Shown: positions 47,573 through 57,089, counted from the stretch's first letter. The stretch is 64,000 nt of DNA from Peribacillus loiseleuriae (GCF_001183985.1 NZ_LFZW01000001.1:1023812-1087811), one strand, 5' to 3'. Notes: generated by a model from the sequence alone, not told the origin. Made by a program: numbers and translations.

Positions 47573-47623
47573 AAGGGTGTTAAAAATTGTAATCATTAAT
47601 CAATTTAAACACCCTTTTTTTTC
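47573..47623 (+). terminator. Terminator/attenuator between ADH and lyase 2
   Basis: AAGGGTGTTAAAAATTG / CAATTTAAACACCCTT long stem and eight T, only 26 nt before lyase 2. No separate promoter is obvious before lyase 2, so lyase 2 may depend on read-through. Confidence 0.8.
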
Positions 47624-47648
47624 CAATAGAAAGTAAGGGGTAGTGAAA

Positions 47649-49073
47649 ATGCGATTAGAAAAAGATTTAATTGGAGAATTGGAAATTGATGAAGAGGTTT
47701 ATTACGGAATACAAACGGTTCGGGCCTGTCAGAATTTCTCCATTTCTGGTCGGACGGTAGAATTATATCCCCACTTAATAAGAAGTATGGCATTTATTAA
47801 AAAAGCAGCGGCAATGTCTAATCACAGTGTCGGTGTTCTTGAGCAAGAGAAAAAAAACGTCATTTGTCAAGCTGCAGATGAAATAATAGATGGAAAAATG
47901 ACAAATCAATTTCCTGTAGACATTTATCAAGGTGGCGGTGGAGTTTCCATTAATATGAATGTCAATGAAGTGATCGCTAATCGGGCTAATGAACTACTGA
48001 CAGGTCAAAAAGGATATGATTGCATACATCCGAATGAACATGTAAATATGTCCCAATCAACGAATGATGTACTTCCAAGTGCAATGAAAATGGCTTGTTT
48101 TTTCTATATAGAAGATTTATTAATTAGTTTAAATAAAATCGAATTCTCATTGGCAGATAAAGTTGATGGATTTTCCAGTATTGTGAAAATAGCAAGAACT
48201 TGCCTCCAAGATGCTGTACCTATTACACTTGGTCAACAATTTAGCGGGTATCATTCTTTTATCAAAAGACAAGTAGAAGACATAAAGAATCTTCAAAAAG
48301 AATGCTTGTCTATTATCGTTGGTGCAACAGCAGTTGGAACAGGTATCGGAGCTGCTCCTGGATATACAGAAAAGATGTACGAATATTTGCCAGAGGTATC
48401 CAACGTATCGGTCTACAAAGAGGAGAATTTCTTTGATGGCATGCAAAATGCCGATATTTATTTAAAAATCTCTGCTCACTTAAAAGGGTTATCGAGTGGA
48501 TTATCTAAATTATCCAGCGATTTGAGATTACTTTCATCAGGTCCAAGAGCGGGCTTTGCTGAAATCAATTTGCCTGCGGTACAGCCTGGTTCTTCCATTA
48601 TGCCAGGAAAAATCAATCCATGTATACCTGAAATGATGATGCAAGTTTGTTTTGATGTATATGGAAATGATCAAGCGATTACATTTGCTGTAGATCGAGG
48701 TGAACTGGATCTGAACATCTGGGAACCGATTATTTTGAAAAATTTATTTGAATCTTTTTCTATCTTAACGAATGGAATTAGGTTGTTTACTGAAAAATGC
48801 CTAGATGGTATTGAAGTTAATAAAAAAATTTGTTTCAATCATGCTGAAAAATCGTTATCTTTATCTGTCGTTATTTCTTCTCTATTCGGGTACCAAGTTG
48901 CGAACGAGGTAGCTTTAGAAGCACATGAAAAAAACTCAACCATTAAAGAAGTAGTCGTTGAAAAAGGACTTTTAAAGGAAGAGGAAGCATCGAAGTTACT
49001 AAATCCTGAAAACTTAACGGATTCTGTAAAAATGCATCATTTGTTAAATTTAAAAACTCATTATAATGGCTAA
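47649..49073 (+). CDS. Aspartase/fumarase-superfamily lyase 2, divergent active site
   Basis: 474 aa. Canonical loop GSSIMPGKINP (about residues 314-324) and MSQSTNDV are kept. Two substrate-site differences are shared with lyase 1: GGGGVSINMN (Thr to Val, near residue 99) and RTCLQDA (His/Gln to Cys, near residue 185). The N-terminus MRLEKDLIGELEIDEEVYYG matches aspartases. ATG at 47649 is best spaced from AAGGGG. It probably works on the same or a related substrate as lyase 1; the two may form a mixed tetramer. Plain aspartate ammonia-lyase remains possible. Confidence 0.88.
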   Translation: MRLEKDLIGELEIDEEVYYGIQTVRACQNFSISGRTVELYPHLIRSMAFIKKAAAMSNHSVGVLEQEKKNVICQAADEIIDGKMTNQFPVDIYQGGGGVSINMNVNEVIANRANELLTGQKGYDCIHPNEHVNMSQSTNDVLPSAMKMACFFYIEDLLISLNKIEFSLADKVDGFSSIVKIARTCLQDAVPITLGQQFSGYHSFIKRQVEDIKNLQKECLSIIVGATAVGTGIGAAPGYTEKMYEYLPEVSNVSVYKEENFFDGMQNADIYLKISAHLKGLSSGLSKLSSDLRLLSSGPRAGFAEINLPAVQPGSSIMPGKINPCIPEMMMQVCFDVYGNDQAITFAVDRGELDLNIWEPIILKNLFESFSILTNGIRLFTEKCLDGIEVNKKICFNHAEKSLSLSVVISSLFGYQVANEVALEAHEKNSTIKEVVVEKGLLKEEEASKLLNPENLTDSVKMHHLLNLKTHYNG

Positions 49074-49132
49074 ATAAAGTAGAGCCTTAAATTAGTTTGA
49101 TGCTGTTTTGCTTAAAAGTACGTTTGACATTG

Positions 49133-49166
49133 AAACGGTCAAAATATTATTTTGTCCGTTTTTTTG
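49133..49166 (+). terminator. Terminator after lyase 2
   Basis: AAACGGTCAAAAT / ATTTTGTCCGTTT stem and T-run. A TTGACA (49124-49129) just upstream could serve as a -35 box for the malic enzyme, with TATTAT inside the hairpin. Confidence 0.7.
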
Positions 49167-49228
49167 TTCAAATGTTCAGTCTATAGACTTAAAAGGAAAG
49201 AAAATTCACACGTTAGGAGTGATAGGAT

Positions 49229-50476
49229 ATGTCAAATTTACGAGAAAAAGCTCTAAACATGCACAAAGAAAAGAAAGGAAAACTAGGTGTTTGTTTAAAG
49301 GTTCCAGTACGTAATGCAAAAGATTTAAGTCTTGCATATTCTCCCGGTGTAGCGGAGCCTTGCTTGGAAATTCATAAAGATGAGAGAAAAGTGTACGATT
49401 ATACAATGAAAGGAAATCTTGTGGCTGTTGTATCAAATGGAACAGCTGTGTTAGGACTCGGAAATATTGGTCCCAAAGCAGCCATGCCAGTTATGGAAGG
49501 AAAAGCAGCGTTATTCAAAATCTTTGCAGACGTAGATGCATTCCCAATTTGCTTGGAAACAAAGGATCCAGACAAAATTGTGGAAACGGTCCAATTATTA
49601 GAGCCGACCTTTGGTGGAGTGAACCTTGAAGACATTGCGGCCCCACAGTGTTTTGAGATAGAAGAACGCTTAAAGAAAATATGTCAAATCCCTATTTTTC
49701 ATGATGACCAGCATGGGACAGCCATTGTAACAGCTGCTGGGTTAATAAATGCTTTGAAACTTGCAGACAAAAAAATAGAAGAAATCCGTGTAGTGGGCAA
49801 CGGTGCTGGGGCAGCGGGTGTAGCAATTGTGAAGCTCTTACATCATATGGGAGTAAAAGATATTATCTTATGCGATACAAAAGGGATCATTTATGAAGGG
49901 CGACCATTCGGAATGAATCCAATCAAAGAAAAAATTGCGCAGATCACCAACATAGAGAAAAAACAGGGCATATTGGAAGACGCTCTTAAGGGAGCCGATG
50001 TGTTCGTTGGAGTATCCGCTGCTGGGGCGGTGACAGAAGAAATGGTTCGTTCCATGAATCGTGATCCTATTATATTTGCGATGGCTAACCCCACGCCTGA
50101 AATTATGCCAGATTGTGCAAAAGCTGCTGGAGCATTGGTCGTAGGTACAGGGCGTTCGGATTTCCCTAATCAGGTGAACAACGTACTCGCATTCCCTGGT
50201 ATTTTCCGGGGTGCTTTAGATGTACGAGCTAAGGAAATTAATGAAGAAATGAAACTGGCAGCAGTTTTTGCAATCGCTGACTTAATAGAGGTTGATGATC
50301 TTCATCCTGATTATGTAATTCCTGATCCATTTGATCGCAGAGTGGCTGCCCATGTAGCGGTAGCTGTTGCAAACGCTGCAATGGAAACGGGTGTTGCGCA
50401 AAAAAATATAGATGTAGCTGAAATTAAAAAACGCCTATTAGCCTTAACGGAAGAAAAACAAAATGTCTTTGTATAA
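49229..50476 (+). CDS. NAD(P)-dependent malic enzyme
   Basis: 415 aa, oxidative decarboxylation of malate to pyruvate and CO2. Signature residues: YSPGVAEPCLEI, VSNGTAVLGLGNIGP (cofactor domain), metal ligands in IFHDDQHGTAIV, and VGNGAGAAGVAIV. Length is close to YtsJ of B. subtilis (about 410). ATG at 49229 follows GGAGTGATAGG. If the lyases release fumarate, housekeeping fumarase would supply malate to this enzyme. Confidence 0.93.
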   Translation: MSNLREKALNMHKEKKGKLGVCLKVPVRNAKDLSLAYSPGVAEPCLEIHKDERKVYDYTMKGNLVAVVSNGTAVLGLGNIGPKAAMPVMEGKAALFKIFADVDAFPICLETKDPDKIVETVQLLEPTFGGVNLEDIAAPQCFEIEERLKKICQIPIFHDDQHGTAIVTAAGLINALKLADKKIEEIRVVGNGAGAAGVAIVKLLHHMGVKDIILCDTKGIIYEGRPFGMNPIKEKIAQITNIEKKQGILEDALKGADVFVGVSAAGAVTEEMVRSMNRDPIIFAMANPTPEIMPDCAKAAGALVVGTGRSDFPNQVNNVLAFPGIFRGALDVRAKEINEEMKLAAVFAIADLIEVDDLHPDYVIPDPFDRRVAAHVAVAVANAAMETGVAQKNIDVAEIKKRLLALTEEKQNVFV

Positions 50477-50590
50477 AACTAGTAGAAATTTAAACCTGAT
50501 CTACTTACTTAATTGTTATAGTAAATAAGGTGTTACTCCGAGTAATGAATTAGATATACGGATTGTTACTTCGAAATGTGTTCCTCTTTT

Positions 50591-50623
50591 TAGACTGTTG
50601 AGAAAATTTCTCTCAACAGTCTA
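50591..50623 (+). terminator. Terminator of the malic enzyme gene
   Basis: TAGACTGTTGAGA / TCTCAACAGTCTA perfect 13-bp stem with a 7-nt loop, 114 nt after the stop; only a weak T-rich tail follows. Confidence 0.65.
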
Positions 50624-50944
50624 TTTGTGTTTATCGAACATCATTAGATAAAAACTCGATGTTCTATTTTGTGTATTAGAGATAATAATGTTAGTAACTT
50701 TAAACGGAGAAAAGTGTTTGCCACATTGGAAATGTTCGACCGGATTCTTTCTTATAAGGTATAATTTAACAATTCGTTTTTTTATTGTAATATAAAGGAT
50801 CATCAGTGTTTTTACTACTTTTTCACAAATAAATTCACAATGGATTTCTAATGGAGTGAATTAATTATTGGAGTGAGTGTGAGTTTGATGTAATTTATAG
50901 TGTGAATTTTAATATATTGATGTTTTGTAGAGCATCAATAATAT

Positions 50945-51021
50945 GTCCTTCATAAAGCCGATGAAGGACTAAATTCCTTGGGAAAGAGGAAGAAATGTCC
51001 TTCATAAAGCTGATGAAGGAC
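50945..51021. repeat. Two tandem GTCCTTCAT hairpin repeats
   Basis: GTCCTTCAT-N7-ATGAAGGAC occurs at 50945-50969 and again at 50997-51021, with loops AAAGCCG and AAAGCTG. They lie in the 685-bp gap between the malic enzyme and ald, which otherwise shows no gene. Confidence 0.7.
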
Positions 51022-51161
51022 AAAACCCCTTAGGTAAACATGTGTGAATTGTCCTGCGAATTAAGTGGTGAAAAACTTGCGAATAAACTAACTATTTTCC
51101 ATGTTTTTCCTTTTTTCACCCCGCAAGTAAACCCGTTATTTGTAGACAAGGATTTGGGCTT

Positions 51162-52295
51162 TTACGCATTAATGTTTTCATCTTTTAACGCCGTTTCAAC
51201 GTGTATATACTTAAAGCCAAGGTCTTTAGCGACGGCCTCAAAGGTAATTTCACCGTTTGCGACGTTTACTCCTTTTGCAAGTGCTTCGTTTTCAAGAATG
51301 GCTGTCACAGCACCTTTATTGGCAATTTGTAGCGCGTACGGTATTGTCACATTTGTTAAAGCAAGAGTTGATGTATTTGGGACAGCTCCAGGCATGTTTG
51401 CGACGGCATAATGGACTACTCCATGCTTTACATATGTCGGTTGATCGTGAGTGGTAATCTTGGTAACAGTTTCAAAAATCCCACCTTGGTCAACAGCAAC
51501 ATCAATGACAACAGAGCCAGGCGACATCGATTTTACCATTTCTTCTGTCACAAGCTTAGGAGCCTTTGCCCCAGGAATCAATACGGCACCAATGACTAAA
51601 TCAGATTCAGATACAGCTTGTGCCACATTATATGGGTTAGAAATTAATGTAGAAATTTGATTTCCGAAGATATCGTCTAATTGGCGAAGACGGTCTGGGC
51701 TAAGATCGATAATCGTGACAATTGCTCCTAAACCGATGGCTACTTTTGCTGCATTTGTACCGACAACACCGCCGCCTATAATTGTTACTTTTCCGCGTTT
51801 TACACCTGGAACCCCACTTAATAAGATTCCTTTCCCACCATGAGTTTTTTCAAGGAATTGAGCGCCTATTTGTGCAGCCATTCTACCAGCTACCTCACTC
51901 ATTGGCGTCAATAATGGAAGCGTGTTACTCACGGATACCGTTTCATAGGCAATGGCTAGGACACCATTATCTTTAAGTGCTTTTGTTAACTCAGGATCTG
52001 CAGCTAAGTGAAGGTATGTGAAAAGAATTAAATCCTTACGGAAATATTGATATTCTGAAGCAATGGGTTCTTTTACCTTAAGAATCATTTCAGCTGTGGT
52101 CCAAATGTCTGCGGCTACTTCGGCAATAACGGCTCCGGCAGCCAAATACGATTCATCTGAAAAGCTGCTTCCTAGACCCGCGTTTTTTTCAACATATACT
52201 TCATGACCAGCGTTACGTAAAGCGACAACACCAGCGGGAGTAATGGCGACACGATTTTCATTGTTTTTTATTTCCTTAGGAATTCCAATTCGCAT
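51162..52295 (-). CDS. ald: Alanine dehydrogenase
   Basis: 377 aa (378 in B. subtilis). Reversibly deaminates L-alanine to pyruvate and ammonia with NAD. N-terminal [20 protein letters not shown], catalytic His/Asp region [12 protein letters not shown], cofactor motif [14 protein letters not shown] (about residues 172-185). ATG at 52295 follows GGAGCGA; an extension to 52340 lacks a binding site. It is convergent with the malic enzyme, and both meet at pyruvate. Confidence 0.95.
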   Translation of the reverse strand: MRIGIPKEIKNNENRVAITPAGVVALRNAGHEVYVEKNAGLGSSFSDESYLAAGAVIAEVAADIWTTAEMILKVKEPIASEYQYFRKDLILFTYLHLAADPELTKALKDNGVLAIAYETVSVSNTLPLLTPMSEVAGRMAAQIGAQFLEKTHGGKGILLSGVPGVKRGKVTIIGGGVVGTNAAKVAIGLGAIVTIIDLSPDRLRQLDDIFGNQISTLISNPYNVAQAVSESDLVIGAVLIPGAKAPKLVTEEMVKSMSPGSVVIDVAVDQGGIFETVTKITTHDQPTYVKHGVVHYAVANMPGAVPNTSTLALTNVTIPYALQIANKGAVTAILENEALAKGVNVANGEITFEAVAKDLGFKYIHVETALKDENINA

Positions 52296-52417
52296 AATCA
52301 ATTCGCTCCATTTCAAAAGAAAATTACTCTTTGTACACAAAGTATAACTGTATCAGAAAAAATATGATATGTGAAATCAGAAAATTCTAAAATGAATTTT
52401 GCGGAATTCGACAAACA

Positions 52418-53242
52418 CTATTTCAATGAATCAGTTTTTACTTCTAATCGCATCAGAATTCGGCGCTTCCGATAGAGCATACTGCCAACTTCGGCTACGT
52501 CTGCAATCATGCTTCGATTGGTAAAGGCCCCAAAGACCATACCAGCAATCGGAATCATTTGAAGGAGTTTTTTCCAACCAAATTGATCGCGATATGTATA
52601 GACAACTTCACGCCAGCCTTGAAGCTGACTAATCATTTCTTTTCGATCAGCCTGTTCATTGCGGTGAAACGAGGATAAATCCTTTAATATTGCATCTTTG
52701 CCAACGATATCTGCTGTAGCAAATTGCAAGCATTTAACAATAAAGACCCGTTCTTCTTTGTCTTTTGGATTGAAGCCATATGCTAGGGAGATATCCTGTA
52801 AGGTTTTCAGAGATAAGCTTAATAATAATGGAATATCAATGGATACCGTGAAAATCCCTCCAATTCCAGTGGATGCCCCTTGTACAGTTGCAAGCTTGCT
52901 ATTGGCTTTTTTTATATCTTCACTTACCGAGTTCATGACAAGTAGCGAAACATTGGCGCAATCATCCACAGAGGTAATGGATTGACTTGGGGCATACCCT
53001 TCAATTCGCTTAAATACTGATTGTTCTTTCGTTAAATATTGCCCGCCACTCTGAACGAAGCTTCCTAATTCATTGAGTAAGAGAGCGATCTTATCTTGAA
53101 TAAATGCAGGGGTTGTTTTATCGAGTAATTTAAAGGGTAAACGGCCAATTTTCTCCCAAAACCATAGTCCTTTTTGCTCCTTTTCCCATTTATTTATAAT
53201 GTGCAGCTCCGATTCCAAATATTCCTTCGATTCATTGTCCAA
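52418..53242 (-). CDS. EcsC-family protein
   Basis: 274 aa. Related to EcsC of the B. subtilis Ecs transporter locus but away from ecsAB here. Contains a hydrophobic patch GASTGIGGIFTVSIDIPLLL and a late glycine/alanine helix LLQMIPIAGMVFGAFTN. The function is not established. The start is TTG at 53242 with only a weak GGGATA upstream, so the exact start is uncertain. Confidence 0.82.
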   Translation of the reverse strand: MDNESKEYLESELHIINKWEKEQKGLWFWEKIGRLPFKLLDKTTPAFIQDKIALLLNELGSFVQSGGQYLTKEQSVFKRIEGYAPSQSITSVDDCANVSLLVMNSVSEDIKKANSKLATVQGASTGIGGIFTVSIDIPLLLSLSLKTLQDISLAYGFNPKDKEERVFIVKCLQFATADIVGKDAILKDLSSFHRNEQADRKEMISQLQGWREVVYTYRDQFGWKKLLQMIPIAGMVFGAFTNRSMIADVAEVGSMLYRKRRILMRLEVKTDSLK

Positions 53243-53432
53243 GGGTTATCCCAACCTTTTAATTTTTAAGATATAAAGTGCTTCCTGGTAGCTGTCTATT
53301 CTTTTGGAAAGGAGGGAATAGGGGAGTCCTGATGAAAGCGGCTTTTCATATATTTAATTTTAATCCATTTTTTGATATATAAGAAAGAATAAGTTCCTTA
53401 GAAGGGGAAAAGGTAACATGTGAAAACTGGGC

Positions 53433-53463
53433 AAAAAAAAACCTTCCGCTTCAATAGGAAGGA
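53433..53463 (-). terminator. Terminator of the pit operon
   Basis: On the minus strand CCTTCC-TATTGAAGC-GGAAGG followed by nine T, 17 nt after the transporter stop. Confidence 0.85.
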
Positions 53464-53479
53464 AAGGAGCATAAAGGTA

Positions 53480-54478
53480 TTACATAAATAAATTAAGTAT
53501 GAAGTAAATTAAACCTGCAAGCGTTGCTGAAATTGGTAATGTAATGAACCAAGTAATAACCATACGCTTCGCAGTGCCCCATTTAACCCCTTTAATCCTG
53601 TGAGCGGAACCTACACCAAGGATAGATGAAGAGATAACATGGGTTGTACTAACCGGCAAGTGAATAAGTGTTGCGCCAAAGATAATGGCAGCACCTGTTA
53701 AATCAGCTGCAACGCCGTTTACCGGACGGATTTTCATGATTTTTCCGCCGACGGTTTTAATAATTTTCCAACCACCGATAGATGTACCAAGACCCATTGC
53801 TATCGCACAAGATAATTGTACCCATAACTGAATATCGTCACTTTTTGTGAACCCATTTGTCATAAGAGCGAGCGTAATAATCCCCATGGCTTTTTGAGCA
53901 TCATTTGTTCCATGTGAATAAGATTGAAGGGCAGCTGTAGCAATCTGAATAGTACGAAACTGCTTGTTTGTTTTTGTTAAATTATTATTTTTAAATAAAA
54001 TTTTGATAATAGAATATACAAGAAAACCTACAGCAAAAGCGAGAATTGGCGAAATGATTAGAGCTTCAATTATTTTTAAAAATCCGCCCCATTTAATTTC
54101 TGAAAAACCAGCAGCTGCGATCGCCGCGCCTGCAATCGCTCCAATTAGCGCATGTGAAGAGCTGCTAGGAATACCATAATACCACGTAACTAAATTCCAA
54201 ACGATAGCAGCTATAAGGGCAGCAAGAATTACGGTTGAACCATTCGGTAAGGTAAAGGGGTCGACAATGCCCTTCGTTATGGTTTTGGCAACGCCTGTGA
54301 ATGTCATTGCACCGACAAAATTCATCGTTGCTGCTAAGATAATCGCGTGGCGGGGTTTTAATGCTTTCGTTGATACAGAAGTTGCAATGGCATTGGCTGT
54401 GTCATGGAAACCATTAATAAAGTCAAATGCAAGTGCAAAGATGACGATTAATATCGTTATTAGAAATATACTGTCCAT
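53480..54478 (-). CDS. Pit-family inorganic phosphate transporter
   Basis: 332 aa with about nine or ten helices. The duplicated PD001131-type signatures are visible: DFINGFHDTANAIATSVSTK near the N-terminus and SYSHGTNDAQKAMGIITLA in the second half, plus PSSSSHALIGAIAGAAIA and PVSTTHVISSSILGVG. Low-affinity phosphate (or metal-phosphate) uptake. It lies 14 nt behind the DUF47 gene in one operon, the common pairing. ATG at 54478 follows GGAG. Confidence 0.93.
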   Translation of the reverse strand: MDSIFLITILIVIFALAFDFINGFHDTANAIATSVSTKALKPRHAIILAATMNFVGAMTFTGVAKTITKGIVDPFTLPNGSTVILAALIAAIVWNLVTWYYGIPSSSSHALIGAIAGAAIAAAGFSEIKWGGFLKIIEALIISPILAFAVGFLVYSIIKILFKNNNLTKTNKQFRTIQIATAALQSYSHGTNDAQKAMGIITLALMTNGFTKSDDIQLWVQLSCAIAMGLGTSIGGWKIIKTVGGKIMKIRPVNGVAADLTGAAIIFGATLIHLPVSTTHVISSSILGVGSAHRIKGVKWGTAKRMVITWFITLPISATLAGLIYFILNLFM

Positions 54479-54492
54479 ATGTGGAAGACTCC

Positions 54493-55113
54493 TTACGCGT
54501 TTTTCATGATAATAGTTTCAAGTGTATTGGCGACAGTCTGACAATGGTCAGCAATTTCTTCAAGGCTTTCATAAATTTCTTTATATTGAATAATACGGAT
54601 TGGATCTTTTTCAACTGAAAACAGATTTTTGATGGATTGACGTTGAATTCCATCACAGACTGATTCTAAATCTTTAATTTTAATCGCGTGTTCACGAATG
54701 TCTAGTAATTTTTTTGTTGTTAAAAGATCTACAGATTTTTCGATTTCATACGTGCATTCTTTAATCGCTTCGACAAATTTCAACATATACTCATCAACAT
54801 GGATAATTGAATACATTTCAAATAAAGCGGCACAATGCTCCAGGCCGTCTAACACATCATCCATGCTCATTGTTAATAGCAAAATATCTTCACGCTCAAT
54901 TGGCGTAATGAAGGCATTGTTAAGGTCTGTAATGACGCCGTGGACCATATCATCGCCTTTGTGCTCATACTCTTTCATCATTTCTGAGAAAACCTTAAGA
55001 TCGCTTATGTTCTTTAATTTAAAATCAGCAAAATAATCTGCGCTTTCTTTTAAATTTTGCGAAATATTAATAAGAGCATTAGCGAACTTGTCTTTCTTTG
55101 ATTTGAAAACCAT
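54493..55113 (-). CDS. DUF47 PhoU-like protein
   Basis: 206 aa all-helical protein with the YEHKGDDMVHGVI and TPIEREDILLLTMSMDDVLD motifs of the DUF47/PhoU-like family, which accompanies Pit transporters and probably regulates them. ATG at 55113 follows CGGGGG; a longer frame to 55155 includes that site. In 55114-55458 upstream I see no gene, only AT-rich sequence that must contain promoters for this operon and the aldo/keto reductase. Confidence 0.92.
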   Translation of the reverse strand: MVFKSKKDKFANALINISQNLKESADYFADFKLKNISDLKVFSEMMKEYEHKGDDMVHGVITDLNNAFITPIEREDILLLTMSMDDVLDGLEHCAALFEMYSIIHVDEYMLKFVEAIKECTYEIEKSVDLLTTKKLLDIREHAIKIKDLESVCDGIQRQSIKNLFSVEKDPIRIIQYKEIYESLEEIADHCQTVANTLETIIMKNA

Positions 55114-55458
55114 TTGAAAACCCCCGTTAAAGCAGAATTGGCATAGCTTTGACAATTAAAAGTCAGTAGCCTATGTATAGTATTAGCGAACTTATTGTAA
55201 CGAATTCTCTTAGTGATAGGGAAGTTATTTCGACGAAAATTTACAAAAACTTAACAAAACAAATACAGAAAATTTAAAAAACTCCGTAATAGGTGCTATC
55301 TACATCAATAAAGTTTAATTATAATGAAGAATTATGTGTTTTTTAGGATATGGTGACAGGTTGTACTCGTAAAAAAGTTCTTTTTATGCAGACCATTTCT
55401 TTAGAGTAAGAAACCAGTTAATGGTATAATTGGTTTAATTAAAGAAGGAGGTTATTCG

Positions 55459-56289
55459 ATGATTAAGAATATAATTGAAACCATCACATTACATAATGGT
55501 GTTGAGATTCCACAACTAGGATTTGGCGTTTTTAAGGTTGAAAATGGTAGTCAAACTGTCGAATCAGTAAAGAAAGCGTTAGCAGTAGGCTACCGTTCCA
55601 TCGATACTGCTGCTATTTATAAAAATGAAGAAGGTGTAGGGCAGGCGATTAAAGAAAGTGGAATTCCTCGTGAGGAACTTTTCATCACATCTAAAGTATG
55701 GAACACGGATCAAGGATACGAATCAACCCTTCAAGCATATGAAGCAAGCCTTGAGAGACTTGGTCTTGATTATTTGGATTTGTACTTAATTCATTGGCCA
55801 GGACAAGATAAATATATCGAAACTTGGAAAGCACTTGAAACTCTTTATAAAGAAGGCCGAGTTCGTGCTATCGGTGTGAGTAACTTCCATATTCATCATT
55901 TGGAAAACTTATTAGCGAATACAGACATTAAACCAGTTGTGAACCAGATTGAGCTACATCCGCGTCTTTCACAGCTTGAAATAAGAGAGTTCTGTAAAAA
56001 ACATGAGATTAAAGTAGAGGCATGGGGTCCCCTTGGCCAAGGACATCTACTTGATGAACCAACCATCAACCACCTAGCTAAAAAACATAATAAATCTGCC
56101 GCACAAGTCTTAATAAGATGGCATTTGCAGCATGGAACAATAGCTATACCTAAATCAATTACTCCATCAAGGATTGAATCGAATGCTCAAGTATTTGATT
56201 TCGAATTAAGCTTAGACGAAATGAACAAAATCGACGCATTAAATCTAAATGAGCGATATGGTTCAAATCCAGACGAAGTCAAATTTTAA
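55459..56289 (+). CDS. Aldo/keto reductase
   Basis: 276 aa NADPH-dependent (alpha/beta)8 reductase. Catalytic tetrad visible: Asp in SIDTAAIYKNEEGVG, Tyr in the same segment, Lys in FITSKVW, His in YLIHWPG; the cofactor motif is IPKSITPSRIESNAQVF. Close in layout to YtbE/YvgN methylglyoxal reductases of Bacillus. ATG at 55459 follows AAGGAGG. Single-gene transcript with its own terminator. Confidence 0.92.
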   Translation: MIKNIIETITLHNGVEIPQLGFGVFKVENGSQTVESVKKALAVGYRSIDTAAIYKNEEGVGQAIKESGIPREELFITSKVWNTDQGYESTLQAYEASLERLGLDYLDLYLIHWPGQDKYIETWKALETLYKEGRVRAIGVSNFHIHHLENLLANTDIKPVVNQIELHPRLSQLEIREFCKKHEIKVEAWGPLGQGHLLDEPTINHLAKKHNKSAAQVLIRWHLQHGTIAIPKSITPSRIESNAQVFDFELSLDEMNKIDALNLNERYGSNPDEVKF

Positions 56290-56292
56290 ACC

Positions 56293-56336
56293 AAAACCTG
56301 AACCAAGCAGAATGTTGCCTGTTTCAGGTTTTTTTA
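56293..56336 (+). terminator. Terminator of the aldo/keto reductase gene
   Basis: AACCTGAA / TTCAGGTT stem, T-run. From here to 56651 nothing else is recognised. Confidence 0.85.
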
Positions 56337-56651
56337 TTTCGAGTTCTAAGAGGCTAGATGATTCCCACTTTGTTTAATAATATTCGTTAAAACAATTACA
56401 TGTTTTTATTCGAATTTATTTAGGGTTTAGATGCTAAAAAAGGGGGAAAGTAATTATATAAGACGGCAAGTAAGGAGTCGGTACAAAATACATCGTGACA
56501 TTGTAATGGATTAGGACATTATTTTTAGAGAAATATGTCACTTAATTTTTGATCTGATCCTAAAAAAAGCTTCCGTCGGTTAGATGTAAGTGAAAATGCA
56601 AGCTCTTAGCATTTTACAGTTCTAAAAACATTCAAGGAGGAGTTAAATAGT

Positions 56652-56906
56652 ATGAGTTTTCTTTGGTCATTAATTATAGGTGGGATTATTGGTTGGCTAG
56701 CCGGGATGATTATTGGACGTGACGTGCCATTTGGAGTTGTTGGGAATATTATCGCTGGTTTCGTCGGTGCTTGGTTAGGCTCGTTAGTTTTAGGAAGCTG
56801 GGGTCCAGTTATTTCTAACTTTGCAATTATTCCAGCACTGATTGGAGCAATTGTATTCGTGTTTATCTTAAGCATGATATTACGCGGCACCCGACGTGCT
56901 TCATAA
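56652..56906 (+). CDS. GlsB/YeaQ/YmgE family membrane protein
   Basis: 84 aa with three glycine-rich helices: LIIGGIIGWLAGMIIGRD, GVVGNIIAGFVGAWLGSLVL and IPALIGAIVFVFILSMIL. These are annotated as transglycosylase-associated proteins and are often stress-induced; the molecular role is unclear. ATG follows AAGGAGGAG. Confidence 0.92.
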   Translation: MSFLWSLIIGGIIGWLAGMIIGRDVPFGVVGNIIAGFVGAWLGSLVLGSWGPVISNFAIIPALIGAIVFVFILSMILRGTRRAS

Positions 56907-56908
56907 CT

Positions 56909-56958
56909 GTCACTCAAAAAAAAAGGATGCCGAGATGGCATCCTTTTTTTTGAGTGAC
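56909..56958. terminator. Near-perfect bidirectional terminator
   Basis: GTCACTC + A9 + GGATGCC pairs with GGCATCC + T8 + GAGTGAC around a GAGAT loop; over 20 bp, 2 nt after the stop codon. Confidence 0.85.
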
Positions 56959-57089
56959 GCTCATGGATGTTTTTTATAAGCGTTTGTTTAAATTGTCCAT
57001 GTTCTCATGCACATTAAGTAAGGACATCTTGGTAAAGTCTGGTCCTTACGTATAACTGATACGCGAAATGTTAGAGTTCTTCGGCTTTT

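Noticed and set aside
50945-51021. CRISPR array
   Set aside because: Only two repeat units exist, they are palindromic hairpins, and no cas genes are near. No other regular direct-repeat array was found in the window.
51040-51161. A long hairpin near GGTGAAAAACTTGCG and its complements as the ald terminator
   Set aside because: The two inverted segments are in swapped order and cannot form a single continuous stem.
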